A stretch of DNA of 64,000 nt from Megalobrama amblycephala (taxonomy: Eukaryota; Chordata; Actinopteri; Cypriniformes; Xenocyprididae), in assembly GCF_018812025.1 (NCBI RefSeq), contig NC_063052.1, forward strand, positions 28,358,068-28,422,067, given 5' to 3'. Numbering within the stretch: the stretch's first letter is position 1; every line of letters starts with the position of its first letter. Made by a program: the position numbers and the translations under genes. Positions 36,501 through 43,670 of this stretch are shown here, in pieces. The notes beneath the pieces were generated by a model, which saw only the letters and a program-made list of their open reading frames with translations, searched no databases and was not told the origin of the DNA.

Positions 36501-39500
36501 CATAGGAATGCTTGCGTCTCAGATTCAGCAGGAAATTCTCAAAATGCTCAAATCAGCCAAATACTTTTCGTTAATCTTAGACTGCACTGCACACCGGACG
36601 CGAGTAGAACGGAACAGATGACAGTTGTTGTGCGCTTTGTGACAGCACTGGAAAGTTGTGTGAGGGTTAAGGAGCATTTCTTAGAATTCGCGCATTTAAC
36701 GGATTCCACCGGTGCTGGCATGACAGATGTCGTGGTTAAGAAACTTGGCGATCTTGGGATTGACATAATGGATATGAGAGGTCAAGGATACGACAACGGA
36801 TCAAATATGCGGGGGAAACACAGTGGTGTCCAAAAGAGAGTGCAGGACATAAATCCAAGGGCATTCTATGTCGCGTGCAGTGCTCACTCTCTTAACTTAG
36901 TGGTGAATGATGCGGCATCATGCTGCCTGCAGGCTGTGGAATTCTTTACAGTGATACAGGAGGTCTACAGCTTTTTCGCCGCTTCCACTTCTCGCTGGCA
37001 GGTGTTAAAACGGCACATAGGTGACAGTGGCCTTACAGTTAAGCCTCTCAGCAATACTAGATGGGAAAGCAGGATTGAAGCACTCAAACCTATCCGTCAC
37101 CATTTAGGAGATGTTTATGACGCTCTTGTATCAATAGCAGAGGATGATGCCCTGACAGGTGCTTGTGGTGTCAGAGCCAGATGTGAAGCGAGAGGTATTG
37201 CGACCAAAATCAAAACGTATCCATTCATGTGCAGTATCATTACATGGGACATTTTATATGAAATAAATATTACCAGCAAGATACTGCAGACAATGAACAT
37301 TGACATTCCACATGCAACAGAACAGCTGAACGCGACAAAGCAATTCCTTGTGGAATACCGCACAGACAGTAATTTTGACAGAGTGCTGTCCAGTGCAAGA
37401 GAATTAGCTGATGAGTTGGAAACAGAGGCCATCTTCCCTCCACAAAGTGCAGCGTGACAACGAAAAAGAAAGAAAATGTTTCCTTATGAAGGAGATGACA
37501 CACTTGTCATGGACACAAAACAAAACTACAGGGTGGGCTTCTTTAACCAAGTGCTCGACTGTGCCATCCGTTCCGTGGAAGAGCGCTTTTCGCTGCTTCG
37601 AGACCATGGGCGCGTATTTGGATTTTTATATGACATCGCATCTCTCAAAGAAAAGGAGAATACAATAGTTCTTCAGGATTGCTTAAGACTGGAAAAGGCC
37701 CTGACTCATGGAGAGTCGCGGGATGTTGATGGGCATGAATTGTTTGAAGAGCTGACTGCTTTGGGCAGACGCCTGGTTGCTGGATCTAAACCACTGGATG
37801 CGCTTAAATTCATTTGTGAAAAAGGGATGGAATCAATTTTTCCAAATGTTTTTGTAGCAATGAGAGTGTTTCTCACTCTCCCTGTCACTGTGAGCTCTGG
37901 AGAACGCAGTTTCTCAAAGCTTAAACTGATTAAAAATTATCTCCGAAGTACAATGACACAAGACAGACTTAATGGACTAGCAACAATTGCAATTGAGCAC
38001 GAACTTGCTGAAAAAGTTAAACTCGAGGACGCAATCAAAGCGTTCGCCGCTGCGAAAGCCCGACGTGCACGCTTCTGAAATGTAGGCTATTAGTTCTGTG
38101 AATGTGTGTTTGTGTGTATCAGTCAAGAAAAAATTGAAACCTCCAGTACTTTGAGCTAAAATGTTGTGTGCATATGTTTAGTTTTATTCTGTAAACTATC
38201 TATTATAAAACAGAAATTATATGCAGCTGTTCCATTGTGTACTTTTTTCACGTTGCAGAATGAAAAAAAAAAAAATCAGAAAACATGCTTGCACGTTTTT
38301 ATTTTAGTGTAATTTTGTAGATAAAGAAAATATTAATTTGTTTACATGCATCTTAAGGATACCTAATTGTGAGTGTGAGGTGGGGGCGCCACGATCGTGC
38401 TCTGCCTAGGGCGGCATTTGAGCTTGCGCCGGCCCTGAGTGCTACCTTATACTTGGTTGGTTATAATGAAAGGATTCAATGTGCAGCACTCAGGCTAAGC
38501 AAAAACTCAGCCAATTTAAGTGGTATTGAGCGATTCTGATTGGCCGCTGTGTTCACGTTCTCAACACAAATGTCTGTGATTAGCTACAAAGCTCAGCGCT
38601 GCAGAAATATGTTGTAAATATAGCGACACTGTTCACATATTTTGGGTTTCACATAGCTCAGTTGGTAGAGCATTGCAATAACAATATGCAATCATGTGAT
38701 CATGCGATTGTGGGTTCGATCCCAAGAAACACATGTGCACATAAATTGTAAATGCACTATAAATCACTAAGGTAAGGGTAGGTTTATGGGTGGGGTGGGT
38801 GTAGTCGTTAATAAAAATTAGTTTTGGTAAATGGAAATAGGAGAAATGGTGTAAAAAAAGTCAACATTTGCATTTAAATGAACACGCATTTTGATTGGTA
38901 ATCATTACAGTCATACGTCATTTCATGACGACAGATGTAACACAGCACTGTCATTATTTTTATGACAGCTAGGGCACATGACTTCGTAAATATAGGTCAT
39001 AATAAGGTGCTTGAAAAACGACCTATAGGGTCGTTTTTTTTGGAGGACAGTGTCGTAATTCCCACCCCTGTCCAGATGGTGGCGAGTGCGCTCCAGTGTG
39101 GCAGCAGAGCGTGAGTTCAGAGTCCAGAATAAATGAAAACATGCGTTTGATAACACAGGCGAGGCGAGCACCCATCTTAAGTACATTTTATATTAATAAA
39201 GTTATTGTAGCTGCCCCCTTGGTTTCCCAAACAAGACTCGGAGAGTTTCTGACAGGTGCTTTCTCTTTATTTAGCTCATCATGAATTTCGTCTCTTTAAT
39301 CGTCGTTCGAACACATTCGAGCACTGTGAAACTAAAAAAATAACAAAAGTAAATCAACACAATGAATATACACAAAGGCAGATAAACATTTACAAAACAC
39401 AAATGAAATAAACCATGAAAACCTTTAACAAACAATACTTAACCAACAACACCATTTAACAAACAAACACATCACTGAAAATAAAGAAACAAACACATTA

Positions 39501-42491
39501 ACACTGCATACCTCGCTCCGCTTGCCAAAAGGGTACTAAACAGGATTAAACTTCATTCTCATCCCCACGCCATGTGGAGACACACGAGTTGATCTTCCCT
39601 CCGCTGCAGCGTGACAACTGATTGCTATACGCCACTTCCTTTTAACGTGGTTACGCAATGTTAACTCAAAATAAAATTTAAAGGGACCCACACCTATTTA
39701 AGCGGTCATTTACAGTTATAATACTTATAACTATAGATAATAATATATAATACTTATAGCGCTTCATTTCATTCATACAGTTTGCACTTATTAATTTATC
39801 ATATCGTACAATGTTAAATATTTAAGTAGACATCGAATAGTAGAAACTGTGTATGATGTAGTGTTTTAGTTGATAGCAGCCTACTTTTGACAAAGCTGAT
39901 TTCTGAGAGATGCAAGAGAAACGCGATTTACGAAGGCGCTGCTCATTTTATATTTTTTGCTCATTTCATAGTTTTCACCCATTTGTGTTTCATATCATTG
40001 AGATTTATGTAATTTTGTGCTATCCCTCGGCTCACCTGTTATTCATCAAACACAAGGAGTGACTGACTTCTTTCCCATACACTGGAGTGAGACCCTGGAC
40101 GAGCTGTCGCGATCTTTCTTGACACTCTGTGGAGTGACAGATCGCTGTACCGCTTCAGTTCACGCAGAGAGCACATGAACCGACCACATACCTGTCAACA
40201 CTCCCGTTTTTGCTAGGAATCTCCCGTATTTCACACCTATCTCCCGCCCCCATCCCGTTTTGCTGTTTTTCCCAGGAAATTCCCATAATCTGAATGGCCC
40301 AGACCTTGTTATAGGAAGAATAATCAAATATATTATTCCAAGGTTGTCCAGATGTCAGATCTTGTATGAATAGCATTCTACTCGACACATCATACAAATT
40401 CAAACCCATTTGTGACCTCAACCTGACAACCTACAGCCCCATTGCGCTGTTGATATCTGCGCAGTCGACGCGAGAGGTTGAATCAAGGAACGGAAATTAT
40501 TTTCAAATAATGTTTTTATATTTATCTTACAAATCGACTAATTTGAACCTTTTAAAGGTGCCCAAGAATGCTTTTTCACAAGATGTAATATAAGTCTAAG
40601 GTGTCTCCTGAATGTGTCTGTGAAGTTTCAGCTCAAAATACCCCATAGATTTTTTTAAATTAATTTTTTTAACTGCCTATTTTGGGGCATCATTAACTAT
40701 ACACTGATTTTTTCAGCGCGCCGCCCCTTTAATTCGCGTGCTCCCTGCCACACGAGCTCTCGACTATATTACAGCGCATTTACAAAGTTCACACAGCTAA
40801 TATAACCCTCAAATGGATCTTTACAAGATGTTCGTCATGCATGCTGTGTGCATACATCGAATCATGTGAGTAAAGTGTTTACATTTGATTCTGAATGAGT
40901 TTGAGGCTATGCTCTGTGGCTAAAGCTAACATTACACACTGTTGGAGAGATTTATAAAGAATGAAGTTGTGTTTATGAATTATACAGACTGCAAGTGTTT
41001 AAAAAATGAAAATAGCGACGGTTCTTGTCTCCGTGAATACAGTAAGAAACGATGGTAACTTTAACCACATTTAACAGTACATTAGCAACATGCTAACAAA
41101 ACATTTAGAAAGACAATTTACAAATATCACTAAAAATATCATGATATTTTGGATCATGTCAGTTATTATTGCTCCATCTGCCATTTTTCGCTGTTGTTCT
41201 TGCTTGCTTACCTTGTCTGTGCACAGATCCAGACGTTAATACTGCCTTTCCTTGTCTAATGCTCGAACATGGGCTGGCATATGCAAATATTGGGGGCGTA
41301 CATATTAATGATCCCGACTGTTACGTAACAGTCTGTGTTATGTTGAGATCTGTGTGTTTTCCGGAAGTCTTTTAAACAAATGAGATTTATATAAGAAGGA
41401 GGAAACAATGGAGTTTGAGACTCACTGTATGTCATTTCCATGTACTGAACCCTTGTTATTTGACTATGCCAAGATAAATTCAATTTTTCATTCGAGGGCA
41501 CCTTTAATAATATAATGATGTACCAACTGTTGCTCCTATTTACAGCATTTGTTGAGATATATTTTCTTTAAAGGTAATTTGCCATGTACTTAACCTTATA
41601 ATAATAATTAGGCCCCAAATAATCAAGTTTATGTAATAGATCCAGACCAGAGCAAAGCATGCTGGGAACTGCCCAGTTTTAGTTCATTCAACACAAATGA
41701 TGAAGTGAACTTCAGTTTGACGTGTTTAAGTGGATTTACTCCATTAAATCAGGACAGAATGTGCAGTAATTGTGTGGTTTAACTCATTTTAATGAAGTTC
41801 ATTTAACAAGCAGCAGAAATCATGTTTACAGTGTAGATTAAAATATGGACAGATTGATGATTCCTGATTGTGATGTGTTTTATCTCCATCAGATTCCCAT
41901 CGGATCACTCTGGATCTGAACACAGTGAATAAACGCCTCCATCTGTCTGAGAGGAACACAGTGATTACTTACACTAACACAGAGCGTCAGTCGTATCCTG
42001 ATCATCCAGACAGATTTGAGTATCATCCTCAGGTGTTGTGTAGAGAGAGTGTGTGTGATCGACGCTCTTACTGGGAGATTGAGTGGAGTGGATATGGTGT
42101 GTTTATATCAGTGTCATATAAGAGCATCAGCAGGAAGGGAGAGGGTGATGAGTGTGAGTTTGGACGTAATGATCAGTCCTGGAGTTTGAGATGCTCTCCT
42201 GTCCTTGGTTACTCATTCAGACACAATAACATAAAGACTGTTCTACCTGTAAAGCCCATCATCAGTAGAACAGGAGTGAATGAGGAGGATCACTATAGAA
42301 CAGGACTGTATGTGGATCACAGTGCAGGAACTCTGTCCTTCTACAGCGTCTCTGGAGACACAATGATCCTCATCCACACAGTCCAGACCACATTCACTCA
42401 ACCACTCTATCCTGGGTTTGGGGTTTGGTCTGGATCAGTGAAACTGTTGATGAATCAGAACAGACTGATGAGAGATTCTTCTGTTGTTTGA
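17131..42491 (+). CDS. NLR-family receptor (FISNA-NACHT-LRR-B30.2), whole spliced gene model
   Basis: Teleost-type cytosolic NOD-like receptor, NLRC3/NLRP-like. Proposed coding exons are 17131-17203, 17281-17415, 17573-17623, 23194-24991, 25372-25542, 25651-25824, 26305-26467, 33763-33809 and 41893-42491. All have AG/GT borders. Intron phases run 1,1,1,2,2,2,2,1 and the exons sum to 3211 bp, one base more than a whole number of codons. The extra base lies in the seventh exon (third LRR). Domain order is N-terminal linker without visible CARD or PYD, FISNA, NACHT, winged-helix/HD2 region, LRRs and C-terminal PRY-SPRY. In zebrafish such genes form very large, fast-evolving families thought to act as intracellular sensors; the ligand here is unknown. 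The gene is stretched to 25 kb because introns 3, 7 and 8 are full of transposons. Read straight through, it stops at 26426, so it is either truncated, rescued by exon skipping, or a recent pseudogene. Confidence 0.8.
18159..18751. mobile_element. hAT-like non-autonomous element (GGGCTGCACGAT end)
   Basis: The left end is TAGGGCTGCACGATGCATCG and the right end, reverse-complemented, is TAAGGCTGCACGATATTGG. A second inner similarity (ATTGCAA words) supports the pairing. A clean target duplication is not visible. No ORF of note. Confidence 0.55.
20281..21824. mobile_element. TTAA-flanked element, full copy (CCCTCTGGAGTCTGAGG end)
   Basis: TTAA at 20277-20280 and 21825-21828 bound the element. 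The left terminus CCCTCTGGAGTCTGAGG is matched by the right terminus, reverse-complemented, CACTCTGAGGTCT. An internal GC-rich palindrome AACGCGCCGGCGCGTT lies close to the right end (21793-21808). The element contains two copies of CAGCCGGAGGGCGCT (about 21078 and 21169). It is non-autonomous and a partial sister copy lies at 9884-11040. Confidence 0.7.
21829..23193. other. Remainder of NLR intron 3, nothing recognised
   Basis: AT-rich with short chance ORFs. Around 22880-22920 a CGCCCACCCCTAC stretch resembles a hAT element end, but no partner is found. Confidence 0.4.
23194..24991 (+). CDS. NLR exon 4: FISNA, NACHT ATPase and helical domains
   Basis: A 1798-bp exon, which fish NLRs usually encode in one piece. 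The FISNA segment opens it ([16 protein letters not shown], then [23 protein letters not shown]). The NACHT Walker A is GIAGVGKT at 23493-23516 (about residue 187) and Walker B is [11 protein letters not shown] at 23706-23738 (about residue 258), with the sensor-like [10 protein letters not shown] further on. Winged-helix/HD2 motifs follow ([45 protein letters not shown]). The NACHT module binds ATP/dATP and drives oligomerisation in this family. The ORF is uninterrupted and all nucleotide-binding motifs are present, so this exon looks functional. The true 3' border is GCACT|GTAAGA at 24991 and not the TAA a few bases on, because the next exon's first base completes the Leu codon. The ORF upstream of 23194 (from 23166) is intronic. 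Confidence 0.9.
25372..25542 (+). CDS. NLR exon 5: leucine-rich repeat 1
   Basis: 171 bp, acceptor AG 25370-25371, donor GT 25543, phase 2 at both ends. It encodes [20 protein letters not shown], the LRR consensus [20 protein letters not shown], and [14 protein letters not shown]. Ribonuclease-inhibitor-type repeats of about 57 residues per exon are typical of NLRs. It is intact. Confidence 0.88.
25651..25824 (+). CDS. NLR exon 6: leucine-rich repeat 2
   Basis: 174 bp, phase 2 both ends, acceptor TTCAG at 25646-25650, donor GTAAAT at 25825. It encodes [20 protein letters not shown], then [20 protein letters not shown] and [13 protein letters not shown]. It is very similar to the preceding exon in DNA as well as protein, which fits recent tandem exon duplication or gene conversion. 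Confidence 0.88.
26305..26467 (+). pseudogene. NLR exon 7: leucine-rich repeat 3, frameshifted
   Basis: The splice borders (GTAG acceptor at 26301-26304, donor GT at 26468) and the LRR protein ([40 protein letters not shown]) are clear. The length of 163 bp is not a multiple of three, although LRR exons 5 and 6 are 171 and 174. Entering at phase 2 the frame reads LSGCMV and then leaves the LRR frame at ATGGTTGACAG (26318-26328), where one T appears to be extra. In the entering frame TGA occurs at 26426-26428, giving a protein of about 841 residues that lacks the B30.2 domain. The exit phase is still correct for the next exon. A further in-frame shortening occurs at SFIDKFN, where family members have a longer GVKLLSEKL-like segment. 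Confidence 0.8.
26468..26858 (+). other. NLR intron 7, 5' part, nothing recognised
   Basis: Unremarkable intron sequence with an ACACACA-rich patch near 26730. It runs up to the left LTR. Confidence 0.5.
26859..27140 (-). repeat. LTR (left copy)
   Basis: 282 bp, TG..CA ends. It matches 28591-28871 with only a few differences (for example AAACGGATATCC versus AAACAGATATCC). Confidence 0.85.
27245..28005. repeat. GC-rich minisatellite arrays inside the LTR element
   Basis: There are three blocks. 27254-27400 repeats a 27-bp unit with core GGAGACGTGGGCCGCCTC. 27657-27860 repeats about 27 bp with core GGCTGAGACTGGAGATACT. 27865-28000 repeats 24 bp with core GCAGCTACTGGAGCGGACTC. On the minus strand they encode SAAEPVSPV- and [12 protein letters not shown] repeats. 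All six frames stay open over much of this region, so most ORFs here are artefacts. A C-run lies at 27501-27527. Confidence 0.85.
28075..28554 (-). CDS. Gag-like protein of the LTR element
   Basis: The minus-strand frame encodes [59 protein letters not shown] and [18 protein letters not shown], a short retrotransposon Gag/capsid-like helical segment of the type found in cyprinid LTR elements. Either the Met near 28551 or MADER at 28512 could be the start; the ORF itself stays open into the LTR at 28611. Downstream, the Ala/Pro-rich repeat region continues in another minus frame (27417-28283), so one frameshift separates capsid and tail. No zinc knuckle, protease or RT is seen. Confidence 0.6.
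   Translation of the reverse strand, partial: AMGIFLFPEHPEPLMADERLCLLRQGGRPLERYVEEFLEVSNLVSWTDACINVSDINVVFLMGLDRDVIRYNEPACNFSLVDSLNLILSLNGSNFEVDKISKEPESQSSPISSLSGISSSPHPRTLHIPLQRSCLLLAASRRRALCSSRRRRASLSNLH
28591..28871 (-). repeat. LTR (right copy)
   Basis: 281 bp direct copy of 26859-27140. It is followed by the AGTAA target duplication. Confidence 0.85.
28872..29031. other. Intron sequence between two elements
   Basis: Nothing recognised. It ends at the TTAA (29028-29031) bordering the next element. Confidence 0.5.
29032..31371. mobile_element. Palindromic TTAA-type element, interrupted by another TTAA element
   Basis: It begins AGGGTTAGTTTACC after TTAA. The stretch 29187-29261 plus 30730-30812 is the reverse complement of 31179-31370 (words TTTACACTTTCAATGCCCAG, CACGTTCACGAGAGCACCA). 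A unique centre of about 370 bp lies between the arms. The right half is truncated: it ends at GTGTAAATTAA and not at the inverse of AGGGTTAGTT. A 1460-bp nested element splits the left arm. Confidence 0.6.
29266..30725. mobile_element. Nested TTAA-flanked element (AGGGGCTCTATGTA ends)
   Basis: TTAA lies at 29262-29265 and 30726-30729. The left terminus AGGGGCTCTATGTAAG is matched inverted on the right (reverse complement AGGGGCTCTATGTAGG). Excising it rejoins the host repeat at TTTCAACCTTAA. There is no transposase. It includes a segment with AAAATCGGTATCAGCTGATC words from yet another repeat. Confidence 0.75.
31372..31800 (+). repeat. Second head copy of the AGGGTTAGTY repeat
   Basis: AGGGTTAGTCCACCCAAAAA follows TTAA at 31368-31371 and matches 29032 onward in direct orientation, including CTCACCCTCATGT and AGACCTTCGTTCATCTTCAG. 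It then follows the palindromic body to about 31800, without a recognisable right terminus. Confidence 0.6.
31829..32775. mobile_element. hAT-like element with 8-bp target duplication (GAGGAGGCA family)
   Basis: ATGTGTAC flanks both sides (31821-31828 and 32776-32783), a perfect 8-bp duplication. The left end is CAGTGCCGTGCAGTGGTG and the right end, reverse-complemented, is CAGGGGCATTTCCTCC. GAGGAGGCA words lie near both ends. No transposase. Confidence 0.75.
32784..33762 (+). other. 3' part of NLR intron 7
   Basis: It contains a CA-rich patch (32868-32891), a relic starting TGATCAGGCATAACATTAAG (32901 to about 33010, a widespread mariner-type remnant), a GC-richer repeat 33030-33345 that could be a solo LTR but lacks a target duplication, and a TG/AG-rich tract at 33672-33728. 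It ends with TTTTCTAG before the linker exon. Confidence 0.5.
33763..33809 (+). CDS. NLR exon 8: short linker exon before B30.2
   Basis: A 47-bp exon bounded by TTTTCTAG and GTAGGT. Joined to the LRR3 exon it completes Asn and encodes [15 protein letters not shown], leaving one base (T) that pairs with the AT at the start of the B30.2 exon. This short LRR-to-B30.2 linker is characteristic of fish NLRs, and its presence ties the LRR block to the B30.2 exon 8 kb downstream. It is intact. Confidence 0.8.
33810..34721 (+). other. NLR intron 8, 5' part, nothing recognised
   Basis: AT-rich with weak chance ORFs only. Around 34488-34560 TACACCTGGT and its inverse ACCAGGTGTA form a loose inverted pair, probably a small MITE. 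Confidence 0.4.
34722..35170 (+). repeat. Dispersed cyprinid repeat (ACCAGTCAAAAGTTT head)
   Basis: It begins CACTACCAGTCAAAAGTTT and contains TTTTAAAAGAAGTCTCTTCTG, CAGCATCATTACTCCAGTC and GTGACAGTATAGACATTTAT. A related head occurs at 10525. A T-run lies at 35021-35036. The head resembles Tc1/mariner-type ends, so a non-autonomous mariner origin is likely but not shown. Confidence 0.55.
35563..38078 (+). pseudogene. hAT transposase, ZMYM1-like (TTF zinc finger, DUF4371, hAT dimerisation), inactivated
   Basis: Three consecutive ORFs (35563-36621, 36618-37457, 37476-38078) are pieces of one transposase. In order they show a TTF-type zinc-binding segment ([10 protein letters not shown]), a DUF4371-like block ([18 protein letters not shown]), LILDCT with the first catalytic Asp, [20 protein letters not shown] and RWESR. 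The C-terminal dimerisation block includes [19 protein letters not shown] with the catalytic Glu. Two lesions are visible. A tandem ACTGC duplication at 36581-36590 shifts the frame (removing one copy restores the frame into the next ORF). A TGA at 37455-37457 interrupts ORFs 2 and 3, which are otherwise in the same frame. It sits inside NLR intron 8 in the same orientation. The right element end is near 38437 (reverse complement begins CAGGGCCGGCGCAAGC); no matching left end was found. Confidence 0.85.
38438..40555 (+). other. NLR intron 8, middle part
   Basis: No gene. It contains the tRNA-like SINE head at 38646, repeat fragments, and a hAT-like remnant at about 40187-40310 with repeated CTCCCGT/TCCCGCC words (CAACACTCCCGTTTTTGCTA). 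Confidence 0.45.
38646..38731 (+). repeat. tRNA-derived SINE head (tRNA-like)
   Basis: An A-box-like TAGCTCAGTTGGTAGAGCA (38653 onward) and a B-box GGGTTCGATCCC (38712 onward) are correctly ordered. GTTTC at the 5' end pairs with GAAAC at the 3' end. The anticodon region is too long and irregular for a functional tRNA, so this is most likely a SINE promoter remnant. Confidence 0.65.
40556..41503. mobile_element. TTAA-flanked element (AGGTGCCC ends)
   Basis: TTAA is at 40552-40555 and 41504-41507. The left end AGGTGCCCAAGAATGC and the right end, reverse-complemented AGGTGCCCTCGAATG, are inverted repeats. There is no transposase ORF. It lies in NLR intron 8. Confidence 0.75.
41508..41892 (+). 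other. End of NLR intron 8
   Basis: Intron sequence immediately preceding the B30.2 exon, ending CTCCATCAG. No element is seen. It includes GCATGCTGGGAACTGCCCAG, which I recall as conserved next to B30.2 exons of these genes (memory, not searched). Confidence 0.5.
41893..42491 (+). CDS. NLR exon 9: B30.2 (PRY-SPRY) domain and stop
   Basis: 599 bp after CTCCATCAG, ending with TGA at 42489. PRY motifs are [20 protein letters not shown] and [16 protein letters not shown], followed by [17 protein letters not shown] (WEVE-type). SPRY motifs are [33 protein letters not shown] (the family's LDYxxGxLSF) and [10 protein letters not shown]30.2 is a ligand- or partner-binding beta-sandwich common at the C-terminus of fish NLRs and TRIMs. 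The ORF is fully open. The true exon start is set by the AG at 41891-41892 and the two-base phase left by the linker exon. Because LRR3 upstream is frameshifted, this domain is translated only if that exon is skipped or the shift is absent in the real allele. Confidence 0.88.
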
Positions 42492-42744
42492 GAAATGATT
42501 GACTGAATAATTCACTAAAGCTCTTGAATCGCCGTACGCTAGTGACACCTGCTGGTCAAAACATTATAAATGCAGCGTAAACACCAGCTCCAAAACAAGA
42601 GTTTTTTATAAACGTGTTAAAATACAAACGTTTGTAATGAAAGAGTAAATGTACCATCCACAACAAGAACACTGTATGTCTGATAAGAGTTTTTCTGTCA
42701 GAAAAGGTCTGCGCAGTTTGGTGTTCATTAAAAGCCCTTCAGTC
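42492..42744 (+). other. Presumed NLR 3' untranslated region
   Basis: No gene. A canonical AATAAA close to the stop is not evident; AATAAAA occurs at about 43196, beyond the MITE. Confidence 0.35.
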
Positions 42745-43084
42745 TGTAACACTTTACAATAAGGTTCATTAGTTAAACATTATTAATGTATTCACTTACA
42801 TGAACTAACCAGGAGCAATACATTTGTTACTGTATTTATTAATCTTTGTTAATGTTAATGAAAATACAGTTGTTAATTATTTGTTCATGTTTGTTCAGTG
42901 CATTAACTAATGTTAACAAGATTTTAATAATGTATTAGTAAATGTTGAAATTAACATTACGATTAAAGAGAACATTACGACATAAAGATTAATAAATGCT
43001 GTATAAGCTTAGTTCATTATTAGTTCATGTTACCTAATGTAATTAACTAATGTTAATTAATTAATCTTATTGTAAAGTGTGACC
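42745..43084. mobile_element. MITE with AACACTTTACAATAAG termini
   Basis: The left TGTAACACTTTACAATAAGG and the right, reverse-complemented GGTCACACTTTACAATAAG, are inverted repeats of about 340 bp overall. Interior TTAACATTAGTTAATG words recur at 16735-17092. A degraded 8-bp flank (CTTCAGTC and AGTTAGTC) is compatible with hAT. Confidence 0.6.
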
Positions 43085-43670
43085 AGTTAGTCTTAATCTT
43101 TGTATCCAAACAGGTTTCTGTTTCTAGCTCTTCAAGGCCAGTTTCACAGACAGGGCATAGCTTAAGCCAGAACTAGGATATTTAAGCAGCTTTAATAAAA
43201 ATGCCTCAGAAAAAAAATTACTGGTGTGCATCTTGAGACAAAACAGTGGCACTAACATATTTCAAGATATTTTCAGTTAAGATAACTCAAATTTGCATTT
43301 TAGTTTGGGACGAACTTAGGAATTGTCTATGAAACCAGAGGTTAATTTACTGTAGCAGAGGCACTAGAAGTATTTCATGCATTCTGACTTATTTACACTG
43401 TTAAAGAGTTGCATTCTCCCAAATACACCACTTCCATTGTGGACAAGTCTCACCATTTTTTTTTTCCTGAGTTTGGCCCTTTATCACGTAATAAAGGATG
43501 TAATTCCTTGTATAGGCACTTCTCCCTGATAAGAGTGTGCACACACACATCACCCAGAGCAAGATCACACTCATCAACATGCTTCGTTCAGGATACAGAA
43601 GCCGAGAGATTTTCAACAATGGCTGTGTCCCAATTCAGGGGCTGCACCCTTTGAAGGCTGCATCATTTAA
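43085..43670. other. Nothing recognised
   Basis: AT-rich non-coding with chance ORFs only. It ends at the TTAA bordering the next element. Confidence 0.45.
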
